Positions 51,457 to 59,969 of a stretch of DNA of 64,000 bases are shown here, piece after piece. The stretch comes from Rhodospirillaceae bacterium (GTDB taxonomy: Bacteria; Pseudomonadota; Alphaproteobacteria; Dongiales; Dongiaceae): positions 1,050,022 to 1,114,021 of the forward strand of contig JADJQM010000003.1 of NCBI GenBank assembly GCA_016712715.1, given 5' to 3'. Both the position numbers and the translations under genes were made by a program. Each line of letters opens with the position of its first letter. The first letter of the stretch is position 1. Under the pieces are notes generated by a model. The model did no database searches. It was not told the origin of the DNA and saw only the letters and a program-made list of their open reading frames with translations.

Positions 51457-51663
51457 ATTGGAGAGAGCGGACGCGCTTCGTCTGGATAAAGCGAGGGTGT
51501 CAGGCCCCCTCCTACCTCCCCCCTGAAGGTGGGAGGTTTTTGAAGCGAGGTTGATCGACCGGCTTCGGTTTAAAGCCCTCCCACCTTCAGGGAGGAGGCC
51601 CTGTCGGCGAAGGCCGACCTTCGTCGGCGGTGGAGGGGGGCCGCAAGTGACAGGTGCCGCCGA
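51457..51663. repeat. Second palindromic element between cupin and exporter genes
   Basis: The stretch 51503-51642 is a nested palindrome. Outer arms are GGCCCCCTCCTACC (from 51503) and GGTGGAGGGGGGCC (to 51642). Inner arms are CCCTGAAGGTGGGAGG (from about 51532) and CCTCCCACCTTCAGGG (to about 51593), and a GTCGGC/GCCGAC-rich hairpin lies at 51603-51629. No gene is visible. It may also stop transcription from both sides. Confidence 0.6.
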
Positions 51664-52284
51664 TCACCCTCGCGACAGCAGCAACCGCAATCCGGCATAG
51701 CCGAAGCAGAGCGAGAGCGCGCCTTCGATCCAGCGGCGGGCGCGGGTGTAGGCGCGGACCATTGGCGTGGTCGAGAAGAGGAGCGCGTAGCCGCCGAAGA
51801 CGCAGACGGCGAGGATGGCGCAGCCGCCGAGGATCGCCGGCAGCACGAAAGGCGGTGCGCCCGGCTGCAGGCCCAGCGACATGATGGCGAGCCAGCCCAT
51901 GATCGCCTTGGGGTTGGTGAGATGCATGAGAAGGCCGCGCCGGTAGAGCGAGCCATGGCTGTGGGTCGCCTGTTGCGTAGCGACCGCTGCCGGCGCCAAA
52001 GCGGACCTTGCCGCCTTCCAGGCGAGATAGAGGAGATAGAGACCGCCCGCGATCTTGATCACGACAAGCGCATCGGCATAGGTCGCCAGCAGCGCCGAAA
52101 GACCCGTGGCCGCGGTCGACGCCCAGATGAGCGAGCCGGTGACGATGCCGGCGGCAATACAAAGCCCCGCCTTGCGGCCGCGCTGCATGGCCACCGCCAT
52201 GATCGCCATGTTGCTGGGGCCGGGACTGGCGGTGGCGATGATGTAGGCGCCGTAGACGATGGCGAGGTGATGCAGGTGGTCCAT
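51664..52284 (-). CDS. LysE/RhtB-family amino acid exporter
   Basis: A 206-residue membrane protein with six helices, of the LysE/RhtB family that exports amino acids. The family start GAYIIATASPGPSNMAIMAVAMQRGRKAGL is diagnostic, as is LMHLTNPKAIMGWLAIMSLG. The ATG at 52284 has GGAG upstream; the open frame reaches further but covers a repeat. Substrate unknown. It is flanked by the two palindromic repeats. Confidence 0.93.
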   Translation of the reverse strand: MDHLHHLAIVYGAYIIATASPGPSNMAIMAVAMQRGRKAGLCIAAGIVTGSLIWASTAATGLSALLATYADALVVIKIAGGLYLLYLAWKAARSALAPAAVATQQATHSHGSLYRRGLLMHLTNPKAIMGWLAIMSLGLQPGAPPFVLPAILGGCAILAVCVFGGYALLFSTTPMVRAYTRARRWIEGALSLCFGYAGLRLLLSRG

Positions 52285-52442
52285 GGGGGACGGTCTCCGG
52301 GGCTCATGGTCGCGATGATCGTAGCGGCGGTCAGATATCGGCCCAAGCTGAATCATGTTGCGAGACAATGCGACGGGCTGGGCGGCACGCTGGATGGTTG
52401 CGGCTTTGACGGCGGCGGGAGTAGCTTGTTCGGTATTATTTT
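52285..52442. other. Gene-free upstream region of the LysE-family gene
   Basis: With the repeat copy that follows, this makes a 307-base gap between the divergent exporter and MarC-family genes. Apart from the exporter ribosome-binding site (GGAG on the minus strand near 52290) I see no clear promoter or gene. Confidence 0.4.
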
Positions 52443-52568
52443 CGTCATCCTCCGCGAAGGCGGAGGACCCACGAGTTTGCTGGCAACATCGCAGTAATAG
52501 GATAGAAACTCGTGGGTGGTCCGCCACAGCCGATGAATGTCGGCCTTCGCCGACGGCGGACCATGACG
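52443..52568. repeat. Palindromic intergenic repeat, copy 2
   Basis: About 126 bases bounded by CGTCATCCTCCGC and GCGGACCATGACG, the same ends as copy 1. The inner arms GGACCCACGAGTTT and AAACTCGTGGGT are identical in both copies while the loop sequence differs, and an extra hairpin (GTCGGCCTTCGCCGAC) is inserted near the right end. It lies 23 bases before the MarC-family start, so it is probably transcribed into that leader. Confidence 0.8.
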
Positions 52569-52591
52569 ATAAGAGAGGACACGCACAATCC

Positions 52592-53284
52592 ATGACCGAC
52601 AATTTCCTCTCTTACATCGGCTGGACGGTGGGCACCCTGCTGCCGATCATCAACCCGATCTCGGCCGCGGGCATGCTGATCGGCATCACCGGGCAGCTCA
52701 GCACTGAGGAGCGCAACCGGCAGATCACCATGGCCTGCATCTACATGACGGCGATCCTGCTCAGCTTCCTGCTGGCCGGCGTGCTGATCATGGATCTCTT
52801 CGGCATCTCGATCCCGGGGCTGCGCATCGCCGGCGGCCTCATCGTCGCGTTCCTCGGTTTCCGCATGCTGTTCCCGCATGAGAATGCGCTCGATGCCGAT
52901 TCCGACATCGAGGCGCGGCAGAAGATGGATATCTCGTTCACGCCGCTGGCCATGCCCGGCCTTTCCGGCCCCGGCTCCATCGCCCTCGTCATCACCATGT
53001 CGACGACGGTGCAGGAATCGGGCGAGCTTTCGACGCCGATGACCTATCTGGTGATCTCGATCGGCATCGTGATCTCGGCGCTCGTCATCTGGGTATGCCT
53101 GCGCGCGGCCGGCCTCCTCAACCGCTGGCTCGGCGCCAACGGCATCGCCGCCGTGTCGCGCATCATGGGTTTTCTCATGGTGTGCATCGGCGTGCAGTTC
53201 GCGATCAACGGGGTGCGCGACCTGCTGCACGATCCCGACTTCTGGCCCCAGAGCTTTCCCCCCGCGGTGACGGCGACGCCGTGA
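52592..53284 (+). CDS. MarC-family integral membrane protein
   Basis: A 230-residue membrane protein with six helices of the MarC/YchE family. The family pattern is visible in LLPIINPISAAGMLIGITG, GLRIAGGLIVAFLGFRML and FTPLAMPGLSGPGSIALVI (the PL-x-PG-x-GP-G-x-I signature). Despite the name, no role in drug resistance is established. AGAGAGGA lies twelve bases before the ATG. The gene converges on the SDR gene with a 9-base gap. Confidence 0.9.
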   Translation: MTDNFLSYIGWTVGTLLPIINPISAAGMLIGITGQLSTEERNRQITMACIYMTAILLSFLLAGVLIMDLFGISIPGLRIAGGLIVAFLGFRMLFPHENALDADSDIEARQKMDISFTPLAMPGLSGPGSIALVITMSTTVQESGELSTPMTYLVISIGIVISALVIWVCLRAAGLLNRWLGANGIAAVSRIMGFLMVCIGVQFAINGVRDLLHDPDFWPQSFPPAVTATP

Positions 53285-53293
53285 GCTGGGGTT

Positions 53294-54058
53294 TCAGGTC
53301 CGGGTGATCGAGACGCCGCCATCGACCAGGGAGGCCGTGCCGGTGACGAAGCTTGCGTCGTCGGACGCCAGATAAAGCACCGAGCGGGCGAGTTCCTCGG
53401 GGCGGCCAGCGCGCTTCAGGGCATGAAGGCCGGTGAGGAAGGCCTGGGATTCGGCTGTGTCGTTCATCTCGCGATACATCGGCGTGTCGACGGCGCCGGG
53501 CAGGATCGCGTTGACGCGGATATTCTCCGGCCCATGTTCGGCGGCCAGCACCTGAGTGAGGCCGATGAGGCCGGATTTGCTGGCGGCATAGGCGGCGGTG
53601 CCGGGGAAGCCCACGGTATGGCCGACAAAGGTCGAGGTGAAGACGATCGAACCGCCACCGCGCTTGCGCATGGCCGGGATCTGATGCTTGGCACCGAGGA
53701 AGGCCGAAGTAAGGTTGATGGCGAGGGTCTCGGAGAAGCCCTGCTCGCTCACCTCGGTCACCGGCCCGAGGGCGCCCAAGGTGCCGGCATTGTTGAAGGC
53801 GATGTCGAGGCCGCCATAGGTCGTCTCAGCCAGGGCCACCAGGGCCTGGGCGTAGTCTTCGGAGACGACGTCGCCGGCCAAGGCGATGGCGTCACCACCC
53901 GCGGCCTTGATCTCGGCCACCAGGCTGTCCAGTTCCGCCTGGCGCCTGGCGCCCACCACGACCTTGGCGCCTTCGGCGGCGAAGAGCTGTGCGGTCGATC
54001 GACCGATGCCGGAGCTGGCGCCGGTCACGATGGCCACTTTTCCAGATAAACGATTCAT
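53294..54058 (-). CDS. Short-chain dehydrogenase/reductase
   Basis: A 254-residue classical SDR. The cofactor motif is VTGASSGIGRSTAQLF (TGxxxGxG) with Arg residues after strand 2 (VVVGARRQ) that favour NADP(H). NNAG is in DIAFNNAGTLG, and the catalytic Ser, Tyr and Lys are in STFVGH and YAASKSG. The C-terminus has the FVTGTASLVDGG signature. The substrate is unknown. ATG 54058 is used. It is divergent from a LysR gene that probably controls it. Confidence 0.93.
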   Translation of the reverse strand: MNRLSGKVAIVTGASSGIGRSTAQLFAAEGAKVVVGARRQAELDSLVAEIKAAGGDAIALAGDVVSEDYAQALVALAETTYGGLDIAFNNAGTLGALGPVTEVSEQGFSETLAINLTSAFLGAKHQIPAMRKRGGGSIVFTSTFVGHTVGFPGTAAYAASKSGLIGLTQVLAAEHGPENIRVNAILPGAVDTPMYREMNDTAESQAFLTGLHALKRAGRPEELARSVLYLASDDASFVTGTASLVDGGVSITRT

Positions 54059-54123
54059 GACGGTACCCCTGTGTTCGGCGGGAGCCCGATGCCCCCTTGC
54101 ATGGGGAGAAGGTAGTTCTTCAG

Positions 54124-54174
54124 TTGACATGAACCAATGGTACGGAAATGATCATATCATTCAGTTTTTATGAA
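54124..54174. promoter_or_regulatory. LysR-type operator region between SDR and LysR genes
   Basis: The 131-base divergent gap holds TTGACA at 54124-54129, a perfect inverted repeat AATGAT-CAT-ATCATT at 54147-54161, and TTCA-N7-TGAA at 54160-54174, which fits the T-N11-A LysR box. The second box ends 15 bases before the LysR start. Binding by the adjacent regulator is inferred from position. Confidence 0.45.
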
Positions 54175-54189
54175 TAATGAGGATCAGCC

Positions 54190-55098
54190 ATGGACCGGCT
54201 GCGGGCGTTCGAGGTATTTGCGACCGTGGTCGCCAAAGGCAGCTTCACCAAGGCCGCCGACGCGCTCGACACCTCGCCCGCCAATGTGACGCGCTATGTG
54301 AACGAGCTCGAAGCCCATCTCGGCACCCGCCTCCTCAACCGCACGTCGCGGAAGATTTCGCTGACCGAGAGCGGGCGGGCCCTCCATGAACGCTGCACCG
54401 GAATTCTCGACGATGTCGCAGAAGCGGAGGCGCTGGCCAGCGCCACGGCGCTGCGGCCGCGCGGGCGCCTGCGGATCAACGCGCCGGTCAGCTTCGGCAT
54501 CAGGTATCTTTCGGCGTTATGGCCGGACTTCATGCGCCGCTATCCGGAGATCGAGCTCGACATCGACCTCATCGACCGCGTCGTCGACATGGTCGAGGAA
54601 GGCTATGACCTGGTGGTGCGCGTCTCGCCGCAGGGATCGACCGCCCATGTCGCTCGGAAGCTCGCCACCTCCCGCAACATCGTCTGCGCGGCACCTGCCT
54701 ATCTGAAGCGCCACGGCACGCCGAGGGTGCCGGCCGATCTCGCCGCCCATGACTGCATCGGCTACAGCTATGCGGCGACCGGCGATGACTGGCATTTCAC
54801 CGGCCCCGATGGGCGGCCGGAGAGCGTCAGGGTGCGGTCGGTGCTGCGCAGCAACAATGGCGACACGATGCGGGGGGCGGCCATCGCCGGGCGCGGCATC
54901 ATGCGACCGGCCAAGTTCATGGTGGCCGACGATCTCAAGGCTGGACGGCTGGTTGCCATCCTGCCCGATCATCACCTGCCCGACACCGATCTGCTGGCGA
55001 TCTATCCCAGCCGCCGCCATGTCAGCGCCAAGGTGCGGGTGATGGTGGATTTCCTCAGCGCTTCGTTCAAGGGCACGCCGCCCTGGGACAGGGCTTAG
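54190..55098 (+). CDS. LysR-family transcriptional regulator
   Basis: A 302-residue LysR regulator of the CrgA/DmlR-like group. The helix-turn-helix is FATVVAKGSFTKAADALDTSPANVTRYVNELE, followed by LGTRLLNRTSRKISLTESG. The effector domain has GRLRINAPVSFGIRYLS and YDLVVRVSPQGSTAHVARKLATS (start YDLVVRV). It faces away from the SDR gene and probably regulates it. Ligand unknown. Confidence 0.92.
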   Translation: MDRLRAFEVFATVVAKGSFTKAADALDTSPANVTRYVNELEAHLGTRLLNRTSRKISLTESGRALHERCTGILDDVAEAEALASATALRPRGRLRINAPVSFGIRYLSALWPDFMRRYPEIELDIDLIDRVVDMVEEGYDLVVRVSPQGSTAHVARKLATSRNIVCAAPAYLKRHGTPRVPADLAAHDCIGYSYAATGDDWHFTGPDGRPESVRVRSVLRSNNGDTMRGAAIAGRGIMRPAKFMVADDLKAGRLVAILPDHHLPDTDLLAIYPSRRHVSAKVRVMVDFLSASFKGTPPWDRA

Positions 55099-55110
55099 AG
55101 GGACCGACGC

Positions 55111-56199
55111 CTACGCGTCCGCCGGTGCGGCGCTCGCGCGGGCGAAGAAGAGAGTGACGCGGAGGCCCTTGCCGGGCAGGGAGAGAATGTCGACGCTGGC
55201 CTTGGCGTTCTGGCGCAGCGATTGGAGGATGAGGGCGCTGAGCTTGCCGGGCTTGGGCCAGCTTTGCGCATCGTCGAGGCCGATGCCGTCATCGGCGACG
55301 ATGACCTTGCAGCCCGTCTCGTCGACCAGGGCATGCAAGGTAATGGTGCCGCCGTCGCGCCCGGTGAAGGCATGCTTCAGGGCGTTGGTGAGGAGTTCGT
55401 TGACGACGAGGCCGGCCGGCATGGCGACGTTGATCGAGACCGGCCAGGTGTCAACCTTGAGATCGAGGCGGATGCCTTCGACCGCATGGGCGGTCATCAC
55501 CGCTGAGGCGATCTGGCTGAGATAGATGCCGAGATCGACGCTGTCACCCTTGCCGTCGTCGGAGAGCGAGCGATAGAGGAGTGCCAGGGAGTTCACCCGG
55601 CCAGCGAGGCGCTCGAACTTCTTGCCGGTGCCGTCATCCTGGATGTTGCGCGCCTCCAGGCGGATGAGCGCCGTGATCATCTGCAGATTATTCTTCACCC
55701 GGTGCTGCAGTTCGAGGAGCAGGACATCCTTTTCCGCGAGGCGCTGCTGGAGCTCTTCATGATCGGGCTGGTCGGCGCCCTTGACCTCGGCCAGTGCGAC
55801 CAGGCGAAAGGTCGGCGTGCCATGATCGTCCACGATGATGTTGGACCAGGCATTCACCATCATGGGTTTGCCGGCCAGGATGATCTCGAAGACGCCGATG
55901 AAATCCTCGTCGCCCTTGATGGCGTCGCTGAGGCCCCGACCATCATCCTTGGCGGCGGCATCACCAGGCAAGGCGGTCCAGGGGCGGCCCTGCATCGCGA
56001 CCGCGGACATCCCGGTCAGGCGCTCGAATTCGAGATTGGCATAGGTGATCAGTTTTTGTCTTTCAAGGGTCGCCACCGCGATGGCGACGGGCACGTGATC
56101 GAGGAACTGCTTGAAACGCTCGCTTTCGAGGGCGCCGGACAGATCGGGTGTTTCCAGCAATTGTTCGCGCGGCGTGGTGTCTGTTTCGGTGCCGGTCAT
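55111..56199 (-). CDS. PAS sensor histidine kinase (HisKA_2/HWE type)
   Basis: A 362-residue cytoplasmic kinase. One PAS domain (about residues 30-145) includes ITYANLEFERLTGMSAVAMQGRPW. The kinase core has the phospho-accepting His in LLLELQHRVKNNLQMITALI, then NELLTNALKHAFTGRDGG and DDGIGLDDAQS for ATP binding. Such kinases in alphaproteobacteria often feed the general stress response, but no PhyR or EcfG gene is nearby. It converges on the LysR gene and is the last gene after the receptor pair on this strand. Confidence 0.9.
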   Translation of the reverse strand: MTGTETDTTPREQLLETPDLSGALESERFKQFLDHVPVAIAVATLERQKLITYANLEFERLTGMSAVAMQGRPWTALPGDAAAKDDGRGLSDAIKGDEDFIGVFEIILAGKPMMVNAWSNIIVDDHGTPTFRLVALAEVKGADQPDHEELQQRLAEKDVLLLELQHRVKNNLQMITALIRLEARNIQDDGTGKKFERLAGRVNSLALLYRSLSDDGKGDSVDLGIYLSQIASAVMTAHAVEGIRLDLKVDTWPVSINVAMPAGLVVNELLTNALKHAFTGRDGGTITLHALVDETGCKVIVADDGIGLDDAQSWPKPGKLSALILQSLRQNAKASVDILSLPGKGLRVTLFFARASAAPADA

Positions 56200-56355
56200 G
56201 CCGGGTTCCAGTCTTGCTGCTATGCGGCTGGTTATAGCAGGTCCCGGCCACGGCGATAGAAGGCCGGTGGAGAAATTCGCGCGGCAAAGTCGGAGAATAG
56301 GTCGGCGCAGAAGTCGGAGAAAACGCCGGGGAAAGTTCTTTTGACGCCGTCCACC

Positions 56356-57669
56356 CTAGGACGCGTGGATGCTGACCAGGAATTTCTCGACCTCGGTGCG
56401 CAGCGTGCCCACTTCGCCGCCGATGCGGATCGAGGCGCCGTTGATGCGGGCGGCGGTGTCGCCGGTGCCGCTCGCCGCTTCGCTGATGCTGGCCACATTG
56501 GTGGAGACTTCCGAGGTGCCGGCCGAGGCCTGCTGCACGTTGCGGGCGATCTCCTGGGTGGCGGCCCCCTGCTCGGCCACCGCCGTGGCGATGCCGGCCG
56601 AGATTTCGCTGATGAGGCGGATCGTCTCGCTGATCTTCTGCACGGCGTCGACCGATTCATGAGTCGCGTCCTGCATTTCGGAGATCTTGGCATTGATCTC
56701 CTCGGTCGCCTGCGCCGTCTGGTTGGCAAGGCTCTTCACCTCGCCCGCCACCACGGCGAAGCCCTTGCCGGATTCGCCGGCCCGGGCGGCTTCGATGGTC
56801 GCATTCAAGGCGAGGAGATTGGTCTGGCTGGCGATCTCGCTGATCAGCCTGGTCACGTCGCCGATGCGCTGGCCGGCTTCGGCGAGGCCGCGAATCTGCA
56901 CATTGGTGCGTTCGGCCGCGGCCACCGCCTGATCGGTGATGCGGGTCGATTCACCGACCTGGCGGCTGATCTCGGCGATCGAGGCCGTGAGTTCCTCGGC
57001 GGCACTCGCCACCGTCTGCACATTGCTGGAGGCCTGGGCCGAGGCCGCGGCCACGGCGGTCGCCTGGCGGCTGGTCGCATTGGCGGTGCCGGCCATGCTT
57101 TGCGCATCCGACCCGAGATCGGCCGCGGTACCCGACAGAGTCTTGGCGACCGCATCCATGCTGCTGCCGAAATCCGCGGCGACCTGGGCCATGGCCCGCA
57201 CCTTGGCATCCATGGTGGCGGTGCTGGCGTTGATCATCTCGGCACCGCTTTTGAAGACGCCGGGCAGGCCGCGCACCAGCACCTTGCGGAAGCGCTTGCC
57301 GCGGCTGAGATATTTGACCGACGCGGTCGCTTCGCGCACGAAGGCGTCGCTGATGTCGAGCATATCGTTGATGGCGATCTGCATGCGGCCGAGATCGCCC
57401 TTGTCGGGCCGGCCGGGGATGCGCGCCTCGAGATTGCCGTGGAACGCCTGGGTGCAGACATCGGCCGCGATCTTGATGTGTCGCGCCGTCCGGCGCAGCG
57501 ACCACAGCGCATAGCCGATCGCGCCGCTGAGGATGACGAGTTCGGCGATGCGATCCCAGGGGGCGAGAGCCGGCCCCATCAGCAGGCCGCGCGCGGTGAC
57601 CGCGACGAGGGCGAGGAGAGCCAGCCAGAGCGCCGCGCCCGCCTTAGATAGAGAAGATGAATTCGTCAT
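56356..57669 (-). CDS. Methyl-accepting chemotaxis protein, signalling half of an Aer-like receptor
   Basis: A 437-residue receptor with two N-terminal membrane helices (LWLALLALVAVTARGLLMGPA and IAELVILSGAIGYALWSLR) and almost no periplasmic loop, a HAMP-like stretch, and a long signalling coiled coil. The hairpin tip is visible in ISEIASQTNLLALNATIEAARAGESGKGFAVVAGEVK (start ISEIASQ). Without a periplasmic sensor it must be driven from inside. Its start lies within the 3' end of the separate PAS gene, which would supply the sensing domain. Confidence 0.92.
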   Translation of the reverse strand: MTNSSSLSKAGAALWLALLALVAVTARGLLMGPALAPWDRIAELVILSGAIGYALWSLRRTARHIKIAADVCTQAFHGNLEARIPGRPDKGDLGRMQIAINDMLDISDAFVREATASVKYLSRGKRFRKVLVRGLPGVFKSGAEMINASTATMDAKVRAMAQVAADFGSSMDAVAKTLSGTAADLGSDAQSMAGTANATSRQATAVAAASAQASSNVQTVASAAEELTASIAEISRQVGESTRITDQAVAAAERTNVQIRGLAEAGQRIGDVTRLISEIASQTNLLALNATIEAARAGESGKGFAVVAGEVKSLANQTAQATEEINAKISEMQDATHESVDAVQKISETIRLISEISAGIATAVAEQGAATQEIARNVQQASAGTSEVSTNVASISEAASGTGDTAARINGASIRIGGEVGTLRTEVEKFLVSIHAS

Positions 57670-58180
57670 AATCTTGTCCCTTGTCGCGGAGCAGGTTCAG
57701 CATCATGTCGTAGGCGCGCAGCATGCCGTCCTTGCGGCTGTCATGGCGGTTCTCTTCGGCGAGCAAGGCGGCATAAAGCGGCTTCACCTTCTCGATCTGC
57801 GCCAGGTCAGGTTTGCGGCGGTTGGAATGATAGCCGATGATGTTCTGGTTGACGTCGAAAGTGGGCGTCACATGGGCGAAGACCCAATAGTGATCGCCGT
57901 CCTTGGCCATGTTCAGCACATAGGCGAAGATTTCCTCCTTCGCCTCGATCGTGTCCCACAGCAGCTTGAAGACGCAGCGCGGCATGTCGGGATGGCGAAT
58001 GATGCTGTGCGGGGCACCCACCAGTTCTTCGAGCGGGAATTTGGAGAGGCGCTGAAACACGCTGTTGGCATAGGTGATGCGACCTTTGAGGTCGGTCTTG
58101 CTGACGATGAGTTCGTCCTCGCGGTAAGGACATTCGACACCTGTCGGTCGAACGGTTCGCCGCGTTTGCGCTTCAATCAT
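57644..58180 (-). CDS. Stand-alone Aer-type PAS domain protein
   Basis: A 178-residue soluble protein made of one PAS domain very like that of the aerotaxis receptor Aer. Typical blocks are KGRITYANSVFQRLSKFPLEELVGAPHSIIRHPDMP (key RHPDMP), FKLLWDTIEAKEEIFAYV and GDHYWVFAHVTP. Aer PAS domains bind FAD and report redox state; FAD here is inferred. The C-terminal 50 residues are helical. The stop lies 26 bases inside the downstream receptor gene, in another frame, so the two are coupled. Together they equal an Aer protein split in two. Confidence 0.9.
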   Translation of the reverse strand: MIEAQTRRTVRPTGVECPYREDELIVSKTDLKGRITYANSVFQRLSKFPLEELVGAPHSIIRHPDMPRCVFKLLWDTIEAKEEIFAYVLNMAKDGDHYWVFAHVTPTFDVNQNIIGYHSNRRKPDLAQIEKVKPLYAALLAEENRHDSRKDGMLRAYDMMLNLLRDKGQDYDEFIFSI

Positions 58181-58328
58181 GCCTGCATCCCAATTTCCTG
58201 CCGGGCCGTCCTGGACTCCACGCGCGCAGCAAGACCTGCAACTCGTTGATACGGCGATACCCGACCTTGTCGGAAAATGGTTTCCAATCGTTTAATGGGA
58301 CAGAGTTCTTGTCGAACCTGCATTCGGT

Positions 58329-59258
58329 TCAGGCCGATTTGGGGCCGCGGTCAAACGTGGTCGCGATAATGCCGGCGACGATGACGAGCCCACCCATCCA
58401 GGTAGCAAGACCATAGCGCTCGTCCAGCAGCAGCGTGCCGAGGAACAGGCTGGTGGCTGCCGCCACATAGCCGATCTGGCTGAGATAAACCGGACCACCC
58501 ACCACCTGCAGGCGGAAGAACAAGGCGAACATGGCGGCGGCGATCACCACCTGCGCCAGCACCAGGCCGGGATGGGTGGTGGCGAGCGCCGCGAAGGGCA
58601 GTGTGCCATCGAACAGCACCGCAGCAATGATGAGGAAGAAGGCCGCCACCGCGTTGCTGCCCATGGCCAGCACCAGCGGTTCGCCATCAAGCGGCCAATC
58701 GATCGTGCGGTAGACATTGCCGGCCGCCAGGCTCAGGGGAATGACGAGGGCGAGCAGCGCCCAGGTGAAATCGGCCGGGCGATCCACCTGCCCCTTCGAG
58801 AAGACGACGATGAGGGCGCCCACGCAGCCAAGGGCGATGCCGCCGACGCCGAGCCAGCCCGGGCGCCGGGTCCCGAGCAGGATGGAGAAGGTGAGCGTCA
58901 TGATCGGCGACAGGGTGAAATAGAGCGTGGTCATGCCAGCACCCAGATGCGGGATGGCGGCATAGATGATGAGATTGGGGATGACGTAGGCGAGCAGCGC
59001 CGTCACGAGATAGTACCGGAGATGCGGCAGATCGAGGGGAATGCGCCGGCGTTGCAGGATCAGCAGCGCCAGGAGAACCAGGGCACCGCCGCCGGCAATG
59101 GCAAAGCACCAGGCAGCGGTCGAAATGCCGCTTTCCCGCGCGACCTTCCCCAAGGGCGCAAAGAGCCCCAGCAGCACACCGGTCGAGAGCAGCAGGCGCA
59201 GGGCTGTGAGATTGGGGGCTTTGAGATTGGGAGCTGGGAGATTGGAGGGCGGGTGCAT
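58329..59258 (-). CDS. EamA/DMT-family transporter
   Basis: A 309-residue membrane protein with ten helices in two EamA repeats, of the drug/metabolite transporter superfamily. Typical segments are LIIYAAIPHLGAGMTTLYFTLSPIMTLTFS (start of helix 4) and PVYLSQIGYVAAATSLFLGTLLLDERY. The first 20 residues repeat a PNL unit (PAPNLKAPNL) and are not hydrophobic, so an internal start is possible, though no other ATG is well placed. Substrate unknown. Confidence 0.85.
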   Translation of the reverse strand: MHPPSNLPAPNLKAPNLTALRLLLSTGVLLGLFAPLGKVARESGISTAAWCFAIAGGGALVLLALLILQRRRIPLDLPHLRYYLVTALLAYVIPNLIIYAAIPHLGAGMTTLYFTLSPIMTLTFSILLGTRRPGWLGVGGIALGCVGALIVVFSKGQVDRPADFTWALLALVIPLSLAAGNVYRTIDWPLDGEPLVLAMGSNAVAAFFLIIAAVLFDGTLPFAALATTHPGLVLAQVVIAAAMFALFFRLQVVGGPVYLSQIGYVAAATSLFLGTLLLDERYGLATWMGGLVIVAGIIATTFDRGPKSA

Positions 59259-59299
59259 GGGGAGCGGGTGGCCGGGACGCGGCCTCCCTTGTCTTGCGC

Positions 59300-59923
59300 T
59301 TACGCCACCGTGTCCACATGCCCGGAAGCATCGCCGGCGGGCTTCGGATCGCTCCCCTTTTGATCATTCTTGGCGACGCCGACCAGAGCCGGGCGCAGCA
59401 GGCGGTCGTGCATCACGTAACCGGCCTGGAGCACCTGGACGACCGTGCCGTTCGGCTGGTCGGTGCCGGGGACCTCGAACATGGCCTGATGGAGATTGCT
59501 GTCGAACTTCTCGCCTTCGGGCCACAGGCGCTTGATCTGCTGGCGGGTGAAGGCCGCGTCCAGCTGGCGCTCGGTCGCGGAGACGCCGTCGAAGAGCGAT
59601 TTCAGCGCCTCGTCCCTGGCGACCGCCTCGGCCGGGATGGCGGCCAGCGCCCGGTGCAGATTGTCGGCGACGTCGAGCATTTCCTTGGCGAAGCTGGAGG
59701 CCGCGTATTTCGCGGTCTCGTCGCGCTCGCGGGTGAGGCGGCGGCGGGTGTTTTCGGTCTCGGCCACCGCGCGCAGGAGCTGGTCCTTCATGGCGAGGTA
59801 ATCGGCCTGAAGGGCGGCAAGATCGACCGGGCCCCCGGGGATCTCATCGCCCCTTTGATCAAGCGGGGCCTGGTCGATCGGCCGCTGCATGTTGTCAAAA
59901 ACGTCTTTTTCCTCAGAACCCAT
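59300..59923 (-). CDS. grpE: Nucleotide exchange factor GrpE
   Basis: GrpE drives ADP release from DnaK. The 207-residue protein has a disordered start, a long dimerisation helix (LAALQADYLAMKDQLLRAVAETENTRRR, key TENTRRR) and the C-terminal beta domain with LHQAMFEVPGTDQPNGTVVQVLQAGYVMHDRLLRPALVGV (key NGTVVQVLQAGY). The ATG at 59923 begins MGSEEKDVFDN. It lies 46 bases after hrcA, the usual alphaproteobacterial order; dnaK is not in this window. Confidence 0.95.
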   Translation of the reverse strand: MGSEEKDVFDNMQRPIDQAPLDQRGDEIPGGPVDLAALQADYLAMKDQLLRAVAETENTRRRLTRERDETAKYAASSFAKEMLDVADNLHRALAAIPAEAVARDEALKSLFDGVSATERQLDAAFTRQQIKRLWPEGEKFDSNLHQAMFEVPGTDQPNGTVVQVLQAGYVMHDRLLRPALVGVAKNDQKGSDPKPAGDASGHVDTVA

Positions 59924-59969
59924 CGTCACAACAACCAACTCCTGATCAAACTGCTTAAACTTTGACGGC

